Source: Legionella fallonii LLAP-10 (lineage in GTDB: Bacteria; Pseudomonadota; Gammaproteobacteria; Legionellales; Legionellaceae). From it: a stretch of 64,000 bases of DNA. Each line of letters begins with the position of its first letter. Position 1 is the stretch's first letter. The notes under the pieces are model-generated. The model ran no database searches. It was not told where the DNA came from and saw nothing but the letters and a program-made list of their open reading frames with translations. Both the position numbers and the translations under genes were made by a program. The stretch lies in assembly GCF_000953135.1 (NCBI RefSeq), contig NZ_LN614827.1, positions 1,455,001 through 1,519,000 on the forward strand, read 5' to 3'. Shown piece after piece: positions 18,850 through 30,162 of the stretch.

Positions 18850-21800
18850 ATGATGACACAGATTTTCACTGGTGATGGATTAGGATTACAAGGTTCCTCT
18901 ATAGGTCTAGGCGCTTACGGACCTAAGGGAGTTGCCGCATTAGGCCAAGGAGGGGAGTCTGTGTATGTTAATGCAGCTAATGGGAATCTAGTGCTGCGTC
19001 AATCCGATGGATTTTTAGCTGACATCGGTTTTGGCCTGGATTTATTTCAAACCTACAATTCGCGAGGCGAAGGGGCATCATCCTGGTGTTTTAATTGGCA
19101 ATCTCGTTTGGAGATAGTTGGTGAAATCAATGCAATAGGCTCCTCGGTAACACGTATTGGTGAAGACGGGCATCGCAGTGTATTTCTTTTTGATGCGACG
19201 AAAAATGCGTACCTTCCTCAGGAGGGGGGCACTGCACTCCTTAGCTTTAATCAAAATGTCTGGATTTATAGAGAGGGAGAACAAAAGACAGCCTGCCACT
19301 ATTCACAAGACGGACAGTTGGTTGAGATTTGCGATCGTGATGGACATAGCATTTCCTTTCATTATGAGAATAACCACCTGTCTTCTATCGTTGATCGTAA
19401 TGGCAAACAACAAGTCATCTGGTCTTTTCACCAGGGTTTATTACAGGACGTGACAACCACCAGCGAGGGGGTAGTGATTCATCATCTTCATTATGAATAC
19501 GATGAGCAGCAACGTTTGCGCCATGTCAGTCGCGATTTAGGTCAAGGTAAAACATTTTGGATTGCTTATGATTATGCCGGAGATTCCAATAGCATTAGCG
19601 AGATAAGACAGTCTGATGGCACCAAACTGCATATAGACTATGACGCTCAAGGACGAGTTCAAAAGCTGATTGATGGGGAAGGACGCATCAGTACTTATGA
19701 TTATCAATCAGGAAAAACAACAGTGACTGATGGCTTAGGTGAGTCCTGGATCTATTACTATGATGATCACAATAGATTAACCGGCATCGATGGTCCAGAG
19801 CAGTACCGTATGCGTTATTATTACGAGGGAACCCAATTAAGTTCCATAGTTCAGGGCAATCAAGTATGGTGGTTTCGCTACAATGATGCGGGGGATTGCA
19901 TCTATATTGAAGAGCCCACCGGCCAAGTGACTCAACGAATGTATGATTCCGAGCATCGCTTAGTTGCTGAGACGCGTTATCAGCATTTTGATGGTGCTCA
20001 TCATCCCATTCATCCTCAAACGACCCGCTATATCTATGATGAACGCGGTCATCTGCTATTTACCATCGCCTCCGATGGAACAGTGACTGAACGACGTTAT
20101 GATGAGGAAGGACAACTTACTAGTACGCGTTGTTATTTACGCACCGGTTACGATTTAAGTGCCTTGTCTTTTGATGAGTTAGTGAGCAAGGATGCACTAC
20201 AAGCATGGGGAGCCAAGCAAAATCCGCAAGAGGTGAGTTTGATTGATTACCGTTATGATTGGCGTGGACAGCTTATAGAAGAACTTCATTATGGACAAGT
20301 AGATGCCACAGGACAGGGCATAATGTTAGGTGCACTCAGCACACGAAGTCGTTTTGATGCAGCGGGACGGTTAGTGGAAAAAAGTGTTCCTATAGACGGT
20401 GGTTGGAGCATCACCCACTACATTTATGATGATTTAGGGCGACTCATTCAGACGATAGACAATCAGCAACATAGCCAACGCATTGAATATGATGACGCGC
20501 ATCAACGCATTATCCAAACGGATGCTAATGGGTTACAAACCATTCGTCTTTATGACCGTAGCGGTTTATTGCTTGCTGTCACCCGTTTGGACAACAGCCA
20601 TGCCTATGGCACGACAACCTATCGATACGATGCAGCAGGGCGTTTGATTGCGCAAACAGGAGTTGATGGACTCACCACTTATACCTTTTATGATGAGCAA
20701 GGGCGCGTGCAGGCACAAGTAGATACTCGCAGCCATCTGATTGAGTATCTTTATAATGAGGAAGGATTTGTAATACAAACCCGTGAGTACGAGCACTCGG
20801 TGGTGACTTCAGGCTGGTTAGAGCAAATTCCCGCCTTTAGCGCCATCAAAGCACAAAAAAGCATTGGCGATCGCGTAAGTCAAATAGTCTATAACCAATA
20901 TAATCAAGTGGCTTATCGCATCGATGCGCAAGGCGCGGTTATCGCCTATCAATACAATGCTCAAGGTCAGGTGATTAGTACTAAGGCTTATGCCAAACGC
21001 CTAAGTGCTTTTAATCCAGAGCAGTTGCTGACGATGAATTCCATTCAATTGGTAACTGATGTTAAGGATAGAACTATTTATTATTACTACGATGTCTTAG
21101 GCAGATTAGAAGCACAAGTTAACGGAGACGGTTTTGCTACATCTTATGTGTATGACCGCCTAGGGCATATTATTGAAACCTGCCGTTATTTTAATAAAGT
21201 GATCGAGTCTTACTGTGGCGATTGGTCTAAAGATAAACCGGTATTAAATAATAATAAGGACATTCATCTTTATAGCATTTATGATGGTCGTGGACTTAAA
21301 ATGGCGGATATTGATGGCGAGCGCTATTTAACCGAATACCGTTATGATGCCCGTGGTTTATTGCAAGAGCAATGCGCTTATGAACAGGCCGTAGCGAAAA
21401 CAACTCCTATTAATGAAACAACCACTCTAGAGCAAATTAGACCTAAGACTCAAACCAATGATCATCGTACCGCGTATCAATACAATGATTTAGGATTATT
21501 AATTGAGGAAAAAACACAAGGTGGCTTAGTCACGACCTACGTTTATGATGAGTTAGGGCAATTAACTACTAAAACAATAATGGATGAGCGCACTCATGCG
21601 ACGCGACAACAACGTTATCGCTATGATGCCTTAGGACGAGTCATTCAAAGTCTTGATGAACTAGGGGCCGCGCTCATCCAGCAACAGAGCACTCTCTCTC
21701 CGGAACAAATCGAGTTAATTTGGCAACAACACAGTACTCGTTTTGAGTATGACCATTCAGGGCTGCTGTTGACTAAAACGAATGCCCTAAATCAAACCAC

Positions 21801-24800
21801 CTCTTATTTTTATGATGAAGCAAGAGCATTGCGCTATACCGTTAATGCAGACGGCGCAGTTACCGAAACGAATTATAATCACTTTGGCCAGGTGGATTTT
21901 ACCAGAACCTACAGTGCGTACTTAAAAACGAAGGTTAGAGGCTTAAGTACCGAAGAATTAGCAAGACGATTGCAAGTTCTAGCCGATGATAACTTTGATG
22001 AGTTCACTCATTTTGAATACAACACCTTAGGGCAGGTCATTGCGCGATATAGTGGAAGCTCCGGATTATTGACTCATCGTTATAATGCTTTTGGTGAACT
22101 GGAGTCCAGCACGCAAAAAATTGGCGCACAACAGCAAACAACGACATCCTTTATCTATAATCAACGAGGATTATTAGCCCAAAGCATTGCAGATGCTGAT
22201 GGAATCGCGAGAAAGAATGCCATAGATTATGATGCCTTTGGTGGGGTGACTAAAAAAGTGGATGGGCGTTTGAATGCAACTAGTTTTATGCTGAATAAGC
22301 GAGGCGAGCAGATTATAATTTTTAATGCCAGCAACCAGTTTAAAAAAATGAGTTATGATGCTTTTGGTCGAGTATTATATGAGACTGATTTTACTCATAC
22401 TATGGGTATAAAAAGCTTTAGTTATAACGATCAAAATAATACTCTGGTAGTCACTCATTTTGAAAATAATGCTAAAATGAGTACCCAGTTTAATGCCTTT
22501 GGCGATAAGGTGTCAGTGACTGATGCCAAGGGATACACTACTGATTTTCATTACGATGAAAAAGGACAGCTCTTACGCAAAGACTCTCCAGAACAGGCAT
22601 GGACACAATACCACTACGATGAGTCTGGCAATCTTTTATGGCAAGATGAGTCTGATGGTCAACTGATTGCTTATAGTTATGATGCAGCAGGACATACTCT
22701 AACAAAAACAGTCGATCCCGATGGATTACAATTAAGAACCTCTTACCAATACGATGGCATAGGGAGGCAATTGCAAGTTATTGAAGCTAATGGGTGCATC
22801 AAGCAATTTGTTTATGACAATCAAGGTCATTTACTGCAATCCGGTGTTGATCCTCAAGGATTAAATTTAGTGACTCGCTTTATTTATGATGACAGGGGAT
22901 TATTAATTCGTCAGACTGAGATAAACGCTCATGGAGCCAATAAAGTCGTTGCTTATGAATGGGATCATTTAGGGAGACGAATTGCAACGATTATCGACCC
23001 TGATGGGTTAAGGCTTAGAACAAGCTATGAGTATGATGCCAATGATAACCTCATTACTCAGATTGATGCCAATCAACACAGCACTCACTTTATTTATGAC
23101 GTCAATAATCGCTGTCGTTATCAAATTAATCCGCGCGGGATAGTTACCGAACATGTTTATGATATTAATGGTAATGAAATTCAGACGATAATCTATGCAA
23201 AACCCATTATCCCATTATCCCATTATGATGAACAAAGTGTACGGTCTATTTTGCAAGATGATCCAACTCATGATCACTATCAATTTCGTACGTTTAACTT
23301 GTTAGGTCAATTAACTGCTGTGTATGATGCCTTAGGTTATCCCACTACTTATCGTTATGATGGTAATGGCAACTTAATATTAGTTCGCCAGTATGCTCAT
23401 ACCGTTTCATTAGAGAAGTTAAAGAAGGGAGAGAGAGATTTACCATCAACTGAAGGAGCACGAGAACAATGGTTTGTCTATGATGGTTTAAATAAACTGC
23501 GTTTTCAATGGGGTAATGATAAGCGGGTCAAGGAGTCTCTGTATGACAAGAGCGGCCAATTAGTACGGACTACCCAATATGCGATACCAATCCATTTGAG
23601 CAATACCAGAGATTGGGCTGTGGAAGACGTGGTGAACGCGTTAAAAACCAATCCACAACTTGATCAAACCACCCGTTATGGCTACGATAAAGCCGGGCGC
23701 ATGACTCTCGAGTTAAGTGCCGAAGGCATTGCCAAATCTTACGAGTACGATCAATTAGGTCATATGATTGCTAGTACAGTTTATGCGACGCGCACTGTCT
23801 TTCACGATGCAGGGGTTCTTGACGTTCAGCATTTAGTTAAAAGTGTTCACGATAGAACCAACCACTTTGTTTATGATACTGCAGGCCAAGAATTATACCG
23901 CATCAGTAGTGAAGGGCGCGTGTTGGAGCGCCGCTATGATGGGGTGGGCAATGTCATCGCAGAGTTAACCCATGCTTTACCACTGCATTTATCCTTTTAC
24001 ACGGCAGAAGGAATGCAAAAGGCACTTAACGCTCAAGAACAACGCGCTAAAATAACAGGATATAAATACGATGCTGCAGGTCGATTAGTAAACCAAGACA
24101 ATGCACTGCATGCGGTAACGCAGTACACTTATGATGCTGAAGGCAATGTATTAAGTAAAATCGAAGCCAATCAGACGCTTTGGAGCTATCTTTATGATGA
24201 AAGTAATCAACTGATTGAAACACGCTCCCCCCTTGTTAAAGTAAGCACTGCCAGGGGACAGGAGCAGCGCTCCATTATCACCCGCAATCGTTATGACAGT
24301 TTCGGCAATTTAATTGCGGTGGTGCGTGATGCTGAAGGACTCAAACAAACGTTATTTTATGAATTTGATAACACCAATCGTCTCGTTAAAACCATTTATC
24401 CTGAGGTGAGGTTCAATTGTGCCAGTGCTACAGCCTCCGCTCAAAGGCAGGAAGTCACTCAGACTGTAGCAGAAGAAATTCAATACAATGCTTTTGGCGA
24501 GGTGATTGCGACTAGCGATAAAGTCGGTAATTGGAAGCACCAAGTATTCGATCATCAAGGGTTATTGGAGTACAGTGTTGATACTCAAGGTGGTGTCACT
24601 GCATACAAGTATGATGCCCTGGGACGCTTGATTGAAAAAACGCTTTACGCTACTGCGTTGAAACGAGGTCCCCAGTTTGAGTACACCAGTAAGGCAGTTG
24701 CTAAAGCATTACGACCAAACCAATACGACCGTCACCAATACACCGTCTACAATTTAGATAACCAAGTCATTGAGACAAGTCGTAACCCTATTCGAAATTA

Positions 24801-27800
24801 CGATCCCAAGACTGGCCAATACGATGCAAATCTGAAACCAACGACGCGCTATACCTATAACGCTTTTGGCGACGTCATTAAATCATCGACTCGAGTAAAT
24901 CAAAGTGAATGGGCTGATACCTATACCTATTACGATAAAGACGGACATCAAACGGCGGTTATTGATGCGCAAGGCTATGTAACGACTTATCAAATCAATG
25001 GTTTTGGTGAGGTCGACAGCATGACCGAGTATGCAACAGCGACCAAACAGTGGAATACGGAGCATTATAGCCCTGCTGTAATCAGCGATAAAGACCGCAC
25101 TGTGACTTATAGCTATGATGCTTTAGGACAAATGACCAGTAAAACCTTAAAGCAAGTTCGTTTTGAGCGTTTAAAATCAGGGACGAACAACTATGAAAGC
25201 ATCACCCAAGATGTAACGACCACCTATAGTTATGATGCTTTAGGTCATATGACAAAGAGCACTGATGCACAGGGCCATACCTCCTATTGTTATTACGATG
25301 AATTAGGTCAGTTAATCGCCAAAGTAGCGCCGCAAACACGAGAGGGGCGCGCTGCAACGACTTATTCTTACGATGCATTAGGACGTTTGTCAGAAACGAG
25401 ACAATGGGCGCAAGGGGCTCTCGCCGCTGACGAACAGCACTTTATTTTAAATGGAGCATCTAATCTCGATCTAATCACTCGACAAGAATATGATGCGCAA
25501 GGACAGGTCATTGCGGAGAGCGATGGCTTAAACCAACAGGTTTATTACAGCTATGATGCCAATGGTAATCTGGCACGCAGTTGGCGGTCATTAAAACAAG
25601 TCGATGGTAGCGTACTAATTCAAGACAAACGCTACACCTACGATAGCGAAAAGCGTTTGTTGCAAACGGCTACGTTTAAAAACACAGGCATCATGCGCAC
25701 TGAAGATGCCAAATATAATCTTTTTGGCGAGGTGATTGCTAAAGGGATTAATGGGCAGTACGCCACTCATGTTGAGTATGATACTTTAGGTCGAGTATGG
25801 CGTTCTAATACCCAAGGGTTTTATCAAATTTATGTATACGATTTAATGGACCATGTCACTCAAGTAGTGACCTCGACTAATAATTATACTGGTCAATACG
25901 GTGATTTAGGAGCGGATTTATCAGAAGATATTTTTGAGTCGAAGATAGGATATGACGAAGACCATTGGCGTTATGACCTACAGCGCCAAAATAATGTCTA
26001 TGATTTACTGGGACGCTTGGTGGGGCAGAGCAAAGAGTGGACTGTCGGAGTTGGTGACAGGTCTTTAACGTATGCTCATCAATCACAAACGGTAGACCGC
26101 TGGGGCAATATGTTGCGTTCTATCAATGCATTGGGCTATGAAACGCGTTATGAATACAATGCCTTTAACCAGGTCATTAAACAGGAGTTGCCAGAAGTTC
26201 AGGTCGTGGATGAGCAGGGCATTGGCCGTATCCTAAGGCCTGTGAATCACTATGCCTATGATGAACTCGGTCGTTCACTAGCGATGATTGATGCCAATGG
26301 ACATACTGTTCGCAAAGAATACGATGCGATGGGGCATGTGATTGAGGAGCGAGATGCCCAAGGCAATCAACGTAGCAAAAAGTACAATTTACTCGGACAA
26401 TTAGCTCAGTTCACCAATGAGTTGGGAGGAGTCACCCGTTACACGTACGACGCGGCGAATCGATTAGTTGCGGTGGATGCACCTAAAACCCGTCAGCAGT
26501 ATGATTATGATGAAGCAGGGCAGTTACTCAAACAAAAAAATGGAGCCGAAGAAGAAACAGCATTTTTGTATGATGCCCTGGGCAATCAGGTGACGCGTCG
26601 TGATACCCGCGGTTACCTCACTTTTTATGAGTATGATGATGCAGGTCATAAAACTAAAGAAACCAATGCCTTAGGGCACAGTCAGTCATGGCTTTATAAT
26701 GAGCAAGGGCAATTGGTGCAACATACCGATTTAGGTGAGCATACATCGACGTATCAATACAATAGAAATGGTTTAGTGATTAAAGAGCAATCGACGACAG
26801 GAAAAAACATCAAATACAACTACAATGGAGACGGTCAATTAAGACAGTATGTTGATGAAGGACACAATGAGTCGGTGAGTTTTCAGTATGATGCTGAAGA
26901 CCAATTGATTGGCAAAGAATCCAGTCGTAAAGATCACTGGTTTAGCGAAGTTGACCAATATCAATACGATGCTTTAGGTCGTTTAGTGCAGGTGAGACGA
27001 CGCAATCCAGAAGACACAGACAATCGTTTTCCTAACAAAGACCGTAGTCTTCTGGCTATTGATTATGAGTATGATGGGGTAGGTAATATACGTCATACGC
27101 GTGTGAGTACTAATTACAACGCGACGAATAACCAGTGGCTTTTTAGTGATGATTATTATCTGTACGATGAAAACGATAGGATGGTCGTCAATAAAGGGCA
27201 ATTAGTTGATGGTCACATCAGGATAACCAGTAGCCAAGGCAGTGCCTCGACTTATGATGCTGCAGGGAATATTAAGAAGTCGAGTAAATACGAAAAAGGG
27301 GTGTTACAGAAGTATGATTATGTCTACAACGAAGAGAATCAACTGGAGTTGATTCAACAAAACGGCATTAATCTACAGTCCAAGCATTATGATAAAGCCG
27401 GTCGGGTAGTTTTAGAGCGTAGTTTTGATGCACGCGGTCATTTAGCGCAGAATAACATCATGTCGTTCCGCAATGGGGTATTAGAGACGCAAAGAACGGA
27501 AGAAGGGCGCGGCGGTAACGAACTCTCGCGCAGTCAATATATCTATGATGCTGCGGGTAATTTGACGGACATGGAGCTTCACGTCACGGGGCAAAGGAAA
27601 AACTCGGGTTATACGCTAAAACATCATTACAGTCACGAGCTTTGGGATAATTATTTGCAAAGTGTTGATGATGCGATGCAAATCAATGATGCGGGAGGCA
27701 CGAGTAGCGGCAGGAGTCGCAGGCTTTATGATGAGAATGGCCAATTGCGCGATACCATTGATGACCAAGGAGTGAATACGATTCATTACATCAATAGCTC

Positions 27801-30147
27801 CCTGGATGGTCTTAAAATACGAGAAGATAAGGATGGCCGCACTAATTATTTAAGCATTGGCGGTAAGACCATCGGTGATTTACATAAAGACCTCTTAGGC
27901 AGTTCGCGGTTGACGGTGTATGGTGGTTTTACGCCCACGGGTACCGCGAAACAGGCAGAATCAACCAGTCAATACGCCTGGCAACGTGCTAAGGGCATCC
28001 AGACCATCAAAGGATTTTTAAATCGAGACAATGACAGCAGTGTGAATGGAGTAGCTCCTGATGCGCCGCAAGATAATATCGGGTCTTACACCATTCAGGC
28101 GGGTGATACATTAGAAAGCATCGCCTTACAGCTTTATGGCGACAGCAGCCTGTGGTATTTATTAGCGGGTGCGAATGGCATTAGTGATAAAAACGCCCAA
28201 GCAGGCCGCAGCGACCAACTGCATATTGGTCAACGTCTGACTATTCCTGCAGCTGCAGTAGGGCAACACCATACCCAGGCAACGCATAAGGTACTCAATG
28301 CCAACCAAATGATAGGAGATACCAGTGCTACAGTAATAGCCCCCTTAGCCCCAACCCCACCGCCATTACCGAAAAAGCATAGTTTATTTTCCAAGATTGT
28401 TGTAGCCGTTGTTTCTGTCGTGGCGACGGTGATGACTGCGGGTATTATGGGTGCTTTAGCGGGTGTTGGCGCCACCAGTAGCGGCTTATTTGCCACGGGG
28501 ATGGAGGTTCTTGGCGGTAGTTTAATGCATAGTTTAGGTGCAACGCTCGGAGCCGGTTTTACTGCGGGGTTCATTGGTAATATAGCAAGCCAAGGGGTTG
28601 CGAAAGCGATGGAGCTGCAAGAGAGCATCTCTCTTAAAGGCGCGTTGATTACCGGTCTTGCGACTGCAGCCTCCAGTGGTTTGTTACGAGGATTAAATGG
28701 CAGCAAAGTATATCAACAGTTCACTAATACTATGGATGAATTATCTGTATCGAAAGCCTTTAGCATTTCCAGCGCGGCGCAACTAATGGAGCAAAACGCG
28801 TTAAGCCAGAGCATTAGCCTTTCGCTGCAAAAACACCAACACTTCGACTGGGAACAACTCGCCGTATCTGGTGTCACCGCGGGGCTTATGGGAGGAGCCC
28901 TAGGAAGCAAACTGGATAAAACCCTAAGAGGCCTAGACCACAACACCGGCATGCTGAGCTCTGAATTAAGGGCTTTAACCAACGCGGGATTAAACAGCGC
29001 GGTTGCCGGCAGCCAACTCAATGCATTGGACGTGCTTCAAGATAATTTAGGCGACGCAATTGGCTCTGCAATAACGGATAAAAGGAGCGAATTAGAACAA
29101 TCGCAAATCACAGACAAAGATTTAGCACGATTAAAACTAAAAGAAATCGATGAGATGGATGAGTATTGCCCTATCCCCACCGAAGAGGGCGCTTATTCTC
29201 CTATACCTGAAGGTACTTATGAACGATTCCATCAAGAAATCCTAGCCCATCAACGAGCCGCCGCCTTAGCGCTGGAGCAGGAAGAGCAAGATAGTTATGA
29301 TGCGCGGAAGTTAAGTGGTAGCGAGGGATATGAATCTCAGCGTGCTAGGGGAGGCAATATAAATTTAGATAATTATGACGGAGTGTATGGTTCTAAATTA
29401 TTAGGATTTATTAATAATACTCCAAGTAGCGACTCATCTGAGTTTAAAATTGGTGCCGGTGCTCTGCTTTCTAAACGGAGTGAAATCATTACAAAAGAAC
29501 AACTTAGGTTAATGTTTCCTCGCGCAAAGAAAGGGGTAATAGACTCATACTTACCTGAATTTAATGCGCAATTATCCGCTGGTGGCATCAACACACCCAA
29601 AAGGCTAGCTTATTTCTTCGCTACAGTGAATGAAGAAACGGGAGGCATGACCACGTTTGTAGAAAATAATTTTACCTATACAGATCCTGAATATGCTAGG
29701 ACTACGTTTCCTACTAAGTTAAAAGGTATGTCTAATGCAGAAATTAAAGCATTAGGTAATGGAGAGCTTTTCGCTAATACTATTTATGCTGGTATAAATG
29801 GTAATGGTGATGTGAATAGTCGGGATGGCTATTTGTTTCGAGGGCGTGGATTATTTCACTATTCGGGTAGAGAGAACTATATGAGGGTTGGCGGTAGTGA
29901 TTTTATTAATAACCCTGATCTAGCTACGAAGCCATATCACGATGTTAAAGCCGCAGTTATTTATTGGAATTGGAGAGGTTTAAGCAAGAGGGCTGATTCG
30001 TTAGGCTCGCACATTACAATACACCCGGGAGGAAAAGTGTTGGATGAAAATTTTATAGCGGCTGTTACCAAGATTAACTCTGGAGCCCTTCATATTGATA
30101 GACGAGCAGAATCCTACAATCGATATATAAAAATATTACAATTTTAG
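18850..30147 (+). CDS. RHS/YD-repeat polymorphic toxin with LysM and GH19-type lysozyme-like tip
   Basis: This 3765-residue protein has dozens of YD repeats (such as YRYDALGR, YEYDANDN) from about residue 70 to 2980, which should form the RHS shell. A LysM domain follows (about 3078-3134, SYTIQAGDTLESIALQLYGD), then a Pro-rich linker, a hydrophobic segment (about 3178-3215) and a Gly/Ala-rich pretoxin region (3216-3496). The tip (about 3497-3765) resembles GH19 chitinase/phage lysozyme: FFATVNEETGG at 3589-3599 with likely catalytic Glu3596, and YLFRGRGLFHYSGRENY. It would cleave peptidoglycan or chitin. There is no signal peptide, PAAR domain or recognisable DPxGL RHS cleavage motif, so the export route is unclear. 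Confidence 0.9.
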   Translation: MMTQIFTGDGLGLQGSSIGLGAYGPKGVAALGQGGESVYVNAANGNLVLRQSDGFLADIGFGLDLFQTYNSRGEGASSWCFNWQSRLEIVGEINAIGSSVTRIGEDGHRSVFLFDATKNAYLPQEGGTALLSFNQNVWIYREGEQKTACHYSQDGQLVEICDRDGHSISFHYENNHLSSIVDRNGKQQVIWSFHQGLLQDVTTTSEGVVIHHLHYEYDEQQRLRHVSRDLGQGKTFWIAYDYAGDSNSISEIRQSDGTKLHIDYDAQGRVQKLIDGEGRISTYDYQSGKTTVTDGLGESWIYYYDDHNRLTGIDGPEQYRMRYYYEGTQLSSIVQGNQVWWFRYNDAGDCIYIEEPTGQVTQRMYDSEHRLVAETRYQHFDGAHHPIHPQTTRYIYDERGHLLFTIASDGTVTERRYDEEGQLTSTRCYLRTGYDLSALSFDELVSKDALQAWGAKQNPQEVSLIDYRYDWRGQLIEELHYGQVDATGQGIMLGALSTRSRFDAAGRLVEKSVPIDGGWSITHYIYDDLGRLIQTIDNQQHSQRIEYDDAHQRIIQTDANGLQTIRLYDRSGLLLAVTRLDNSHAYGTTTYRYDAAGRLIAQTGVDGLTTYTFYDEQGRVQAQVDTRSHLIEYLYNEEGFVIQTREYEHSVVTSGWLEQIPAFSAIKAQKSIGDRVSQIVYNQYNQVAYRIDAQGAVIAYQYNAQGQVISTKAYAKRLSAFNPEQLLTMNSIQLVTDVKDRTIYYYYDVLGRLEAQVNGDGFATSYVYDRLGHIIETCRYFNKVIESYCGDWSKDKPVLNNNKDIHLYSIYDGRGLKMADIDGERYLTEYRYDARGLLQEQCAYEQAVAKTTPINETTTLEQIRPKTQTNDHRTAYQYNDLGLLIEEKTQGGLVTTYVYDELGQLTTKTIMDERTHATRQQRYRYDALGRVIQSLDELGAALIQQQSTLSPEQIELIWQQHSTRFEYDHSGLLLTKTNALNQTTSYFYDEARALRYTVNADGAVTETNYNHFGQVDFTRTYSAYLKTKVRGLSTEELARRLQVLADDNFDEFTHFEYNTLGQVIARYSGSSGLLTHRYNAFGELESSTQKIGAQQQTTTSFIYNQRGLLAQSIADADGIARKNAIDYDAFGGVTKKVDGRLNATSFMLNKRGEQIIIFNASNQFKKMSYDAFGRVLYETDFTHTMGIKSFSYNDQNNTLVVTHFENNAKMSTQFNAFGDKVSVTDAKGYTTDFHYDEKGQLLRKDSPEQAWTQYHYDESGNLLWQDESDGQLIAYSYDAAGHTLTKTVDPDGLQLRTSYQYDGIGRQLQVIEANGCIKQFVYDNQGHLLQSGVDPQGLNLVTRFIYDDRGLLIRQTEINAHGANKVVAYEWDHLGRRIATIIDPDGLRLRTSYEYDANDNLITQIDANQHSTHFIYDVNNRCRYQINPRGIVTEHVYDINGNEIQTIIYAKPIIPLSHYDEQSVRSILQDDPTHDHYQFRTFNLLGQLTAVYDALGYPTTYRYDGNGNLILVRQYAHTVSLEKLKKGERDLPSTEGAREQWFVYDGLNKLRFQWGNDKRVKESLYDKSGQLVRTTQYAIPIHLSNTRDWAVEDVVNALKTNPQLDQTTRYGYDKAGRMTLELSAEGIAKSYEYDQLGHMIASTVYATRTVFHDAGVLDVQHLVKSVHDRTNHFVYDTAGQELYRISSEGRVLERRYDGVGNVIAELTHALPLHLSFYTAEGMQKALNAQEQRAKITGYKYDAAGRLVNQDNALHAVTQYTYDAEGNVLSKIEANQTLWSYLYDESNQLIETRSPLVKVSTARGQEQRSIITRNRYDSFGNLIAVVRDAEGLKQTLFYEFDNTNRLVKTIYPEVRFNCASATASAQRQEVTQTVAEEIQYNAFGEVIATSDKVGNWKHQVFDHQGLLEYSVDTQGGVTAYKYDALGRLIEKTLYATALKRGPQFEYTSKAVAKALRPNQYDRHQYTVYNLDNQVIETSRNPIRNYDPKTGQYDANLKPTTRYTYNAFGDVIKSSTRVNQSEWADTYTYYDKDGHQTAVIDAQGYVTTYQINGFGEVDSMTEYATATKQWNTEHYSPAVISDKDRTVTYSYDALGQMTSKTLKQVRFERLKSGTNNYESITQDVTTTYSYDALGHMTKSTDAQGHTSYCYYDELGQLIAKVAPQTREGRAATTYSYDALGRLSETRQWAQGALAADEQHFILNGASNLDLITRQEYDAQGQVIAESDGLNQQVYYSYDANGNLARSWRSLKQVDGSVLIQDKRYTYDSEKRLLQTATFKNTGIMRTEDAKYNLFGEVIAKGINGQYATHVEYDTLGRVWRSNTQGFYQIYVYDLMDHVTQVVTSTNNYTGQYGDLGADLSEDIFESKIGYDEDHWRYDLQRQNNVYDLLGRLVGQSKEWTVGVGDRSLTYAHQSQTVDRWGNMLRSINALGYETRYEYNAFNQVIKQELPEVQVVDEQGIGRILRPVNHYAYDELGRSLAMIDANGHTVRKEYDAMGHVIEERDAQGNQRSKKYNLLGQLAQFTNELGGVTRYTYDAANRLVAVDAPKTRQQYDYDEAGQLLKQKNGAEEETAFLYDALGNQVTRRDTRGYLTFYEYDDAGHKTKETNALGHSQSWLYNEQGQLVQHTDLGEHTSTYQYNRNGLVIKEQSTTGKNIKYNYNGDGQLRQYVDEGHNESVSFQYDAEDQLIGKESSRKDHWFSEVDQYQYDALGRLVQVRRRNPEDTDNRFPNKDRSLLAIDYEYDGVGNIRHTRVSTNYNATNNQWLFSDDYYLYDENDRMVVNKGQLVDGHIRITSSQGSASTYDAAGNIKKSSKYEKGVLQKYDYVYNEENQLELIQQNGINLQSKHYDKAGRVVLERSFDARGHLAQNNIMSFRNGVLETQRTEEGRGGNELSRSQYIYDAAGNLTDMELHVTGQRKNSGYTLKHHYSHELWDNYLQSVDDAMQINDAGGTSSGRSRRLYDENGQLRDTIDDQGVNTIHYINSSLDGLKIREDKDGRTNYLSIGGKTIGDLHKDLLGSSRLTVYGGFTPTGTAKQAESTSQYAWQRAKGIQTIKGFLNRDNDSSVNGVAPDAPQDNIGSYTIQAGDTLESIALQLYGDSSLWYLLAGANGISDKNAQAGRSDQLHIGQRLTIPAAAVGQHHTQATHKVLNANQMIGDTSATVIAPLAPTPPPLPKKHSLFSKIVVAVVSVVATVMTAGIMGALAGVGATSSGLFATGMEVLGGSLMHSLGATLGAGFTAGFIGNIASQGVAKAMELQESISLKGALITGLATAASSGLLRGLNGSKVYQQFTNTMDELSVSKAFSISSAAQLMEQNALSQSISLSLQKHQHFDWEQLAVSGVTAGLMGGALGSKLDKTLRGLDHNTGMLSSELRALTNAGLNSAVAGSQLNALDVLQDNLGDAIGSAITDKRSELEQSQITDKDLARLKLKEIDEMDEYCPIPTEEGAYSPIPEGTYERFHQEILAHQRAAALALEQEEQDSYDARKLSGSEGYESQRARGGNINLDNYDGVYGSKLLGFINNTPSSDSSEFKIGAGALLSKRSEIITKEQLRLMFPRAKKGVIDSYLPEFNAQLSAGGINTPKRLAYFFATVNEETGGMTTFVENNFTYTDPEYARTTFPTKLKGMSNAEIKALGNGELFANTIYAGINGNGDVNSRDGYLFRGRGLFHYSGRENYMRVGGSDFINNPDLATKPYHDVKAAVIYWNWRGLSKRADSLGSHITIHPGGKVLDENFIAAVTKINSGALHIDRRAESYNRYIKILQF
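28495..29337 (+). repeat. Pretoxin region, copy 1 of a ~0.84-kb direct repeat
   Basis: This stretch inside the RHS gene is repeated almost identically at 30785-31625. It ends exactly where the GH19 tip begins (SGSEGYES junction). Homology of this size next to an exchangeable tip is the usual substrate for toxin-tip swapping. Confidence 0.9.
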
Positions 30148-30162
30148 ATTTTGGGAGTAATA

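Noticed and set aside
18850..28000. CRISPR or tandem-repeat array
   Set aside because: The periodic signal is the degenerate YD protein repeat, not identical DNA repeats with spacers.
28230..29021. Long minus-strand frames (158 and 102 codons) opposite the RHS pretoxin region
   Set aside because: They mirror codon bias of the plus-strand gene, lack ribosome-binding sites, and one recurs at 31001-31309 only because the DNA is duplicated.
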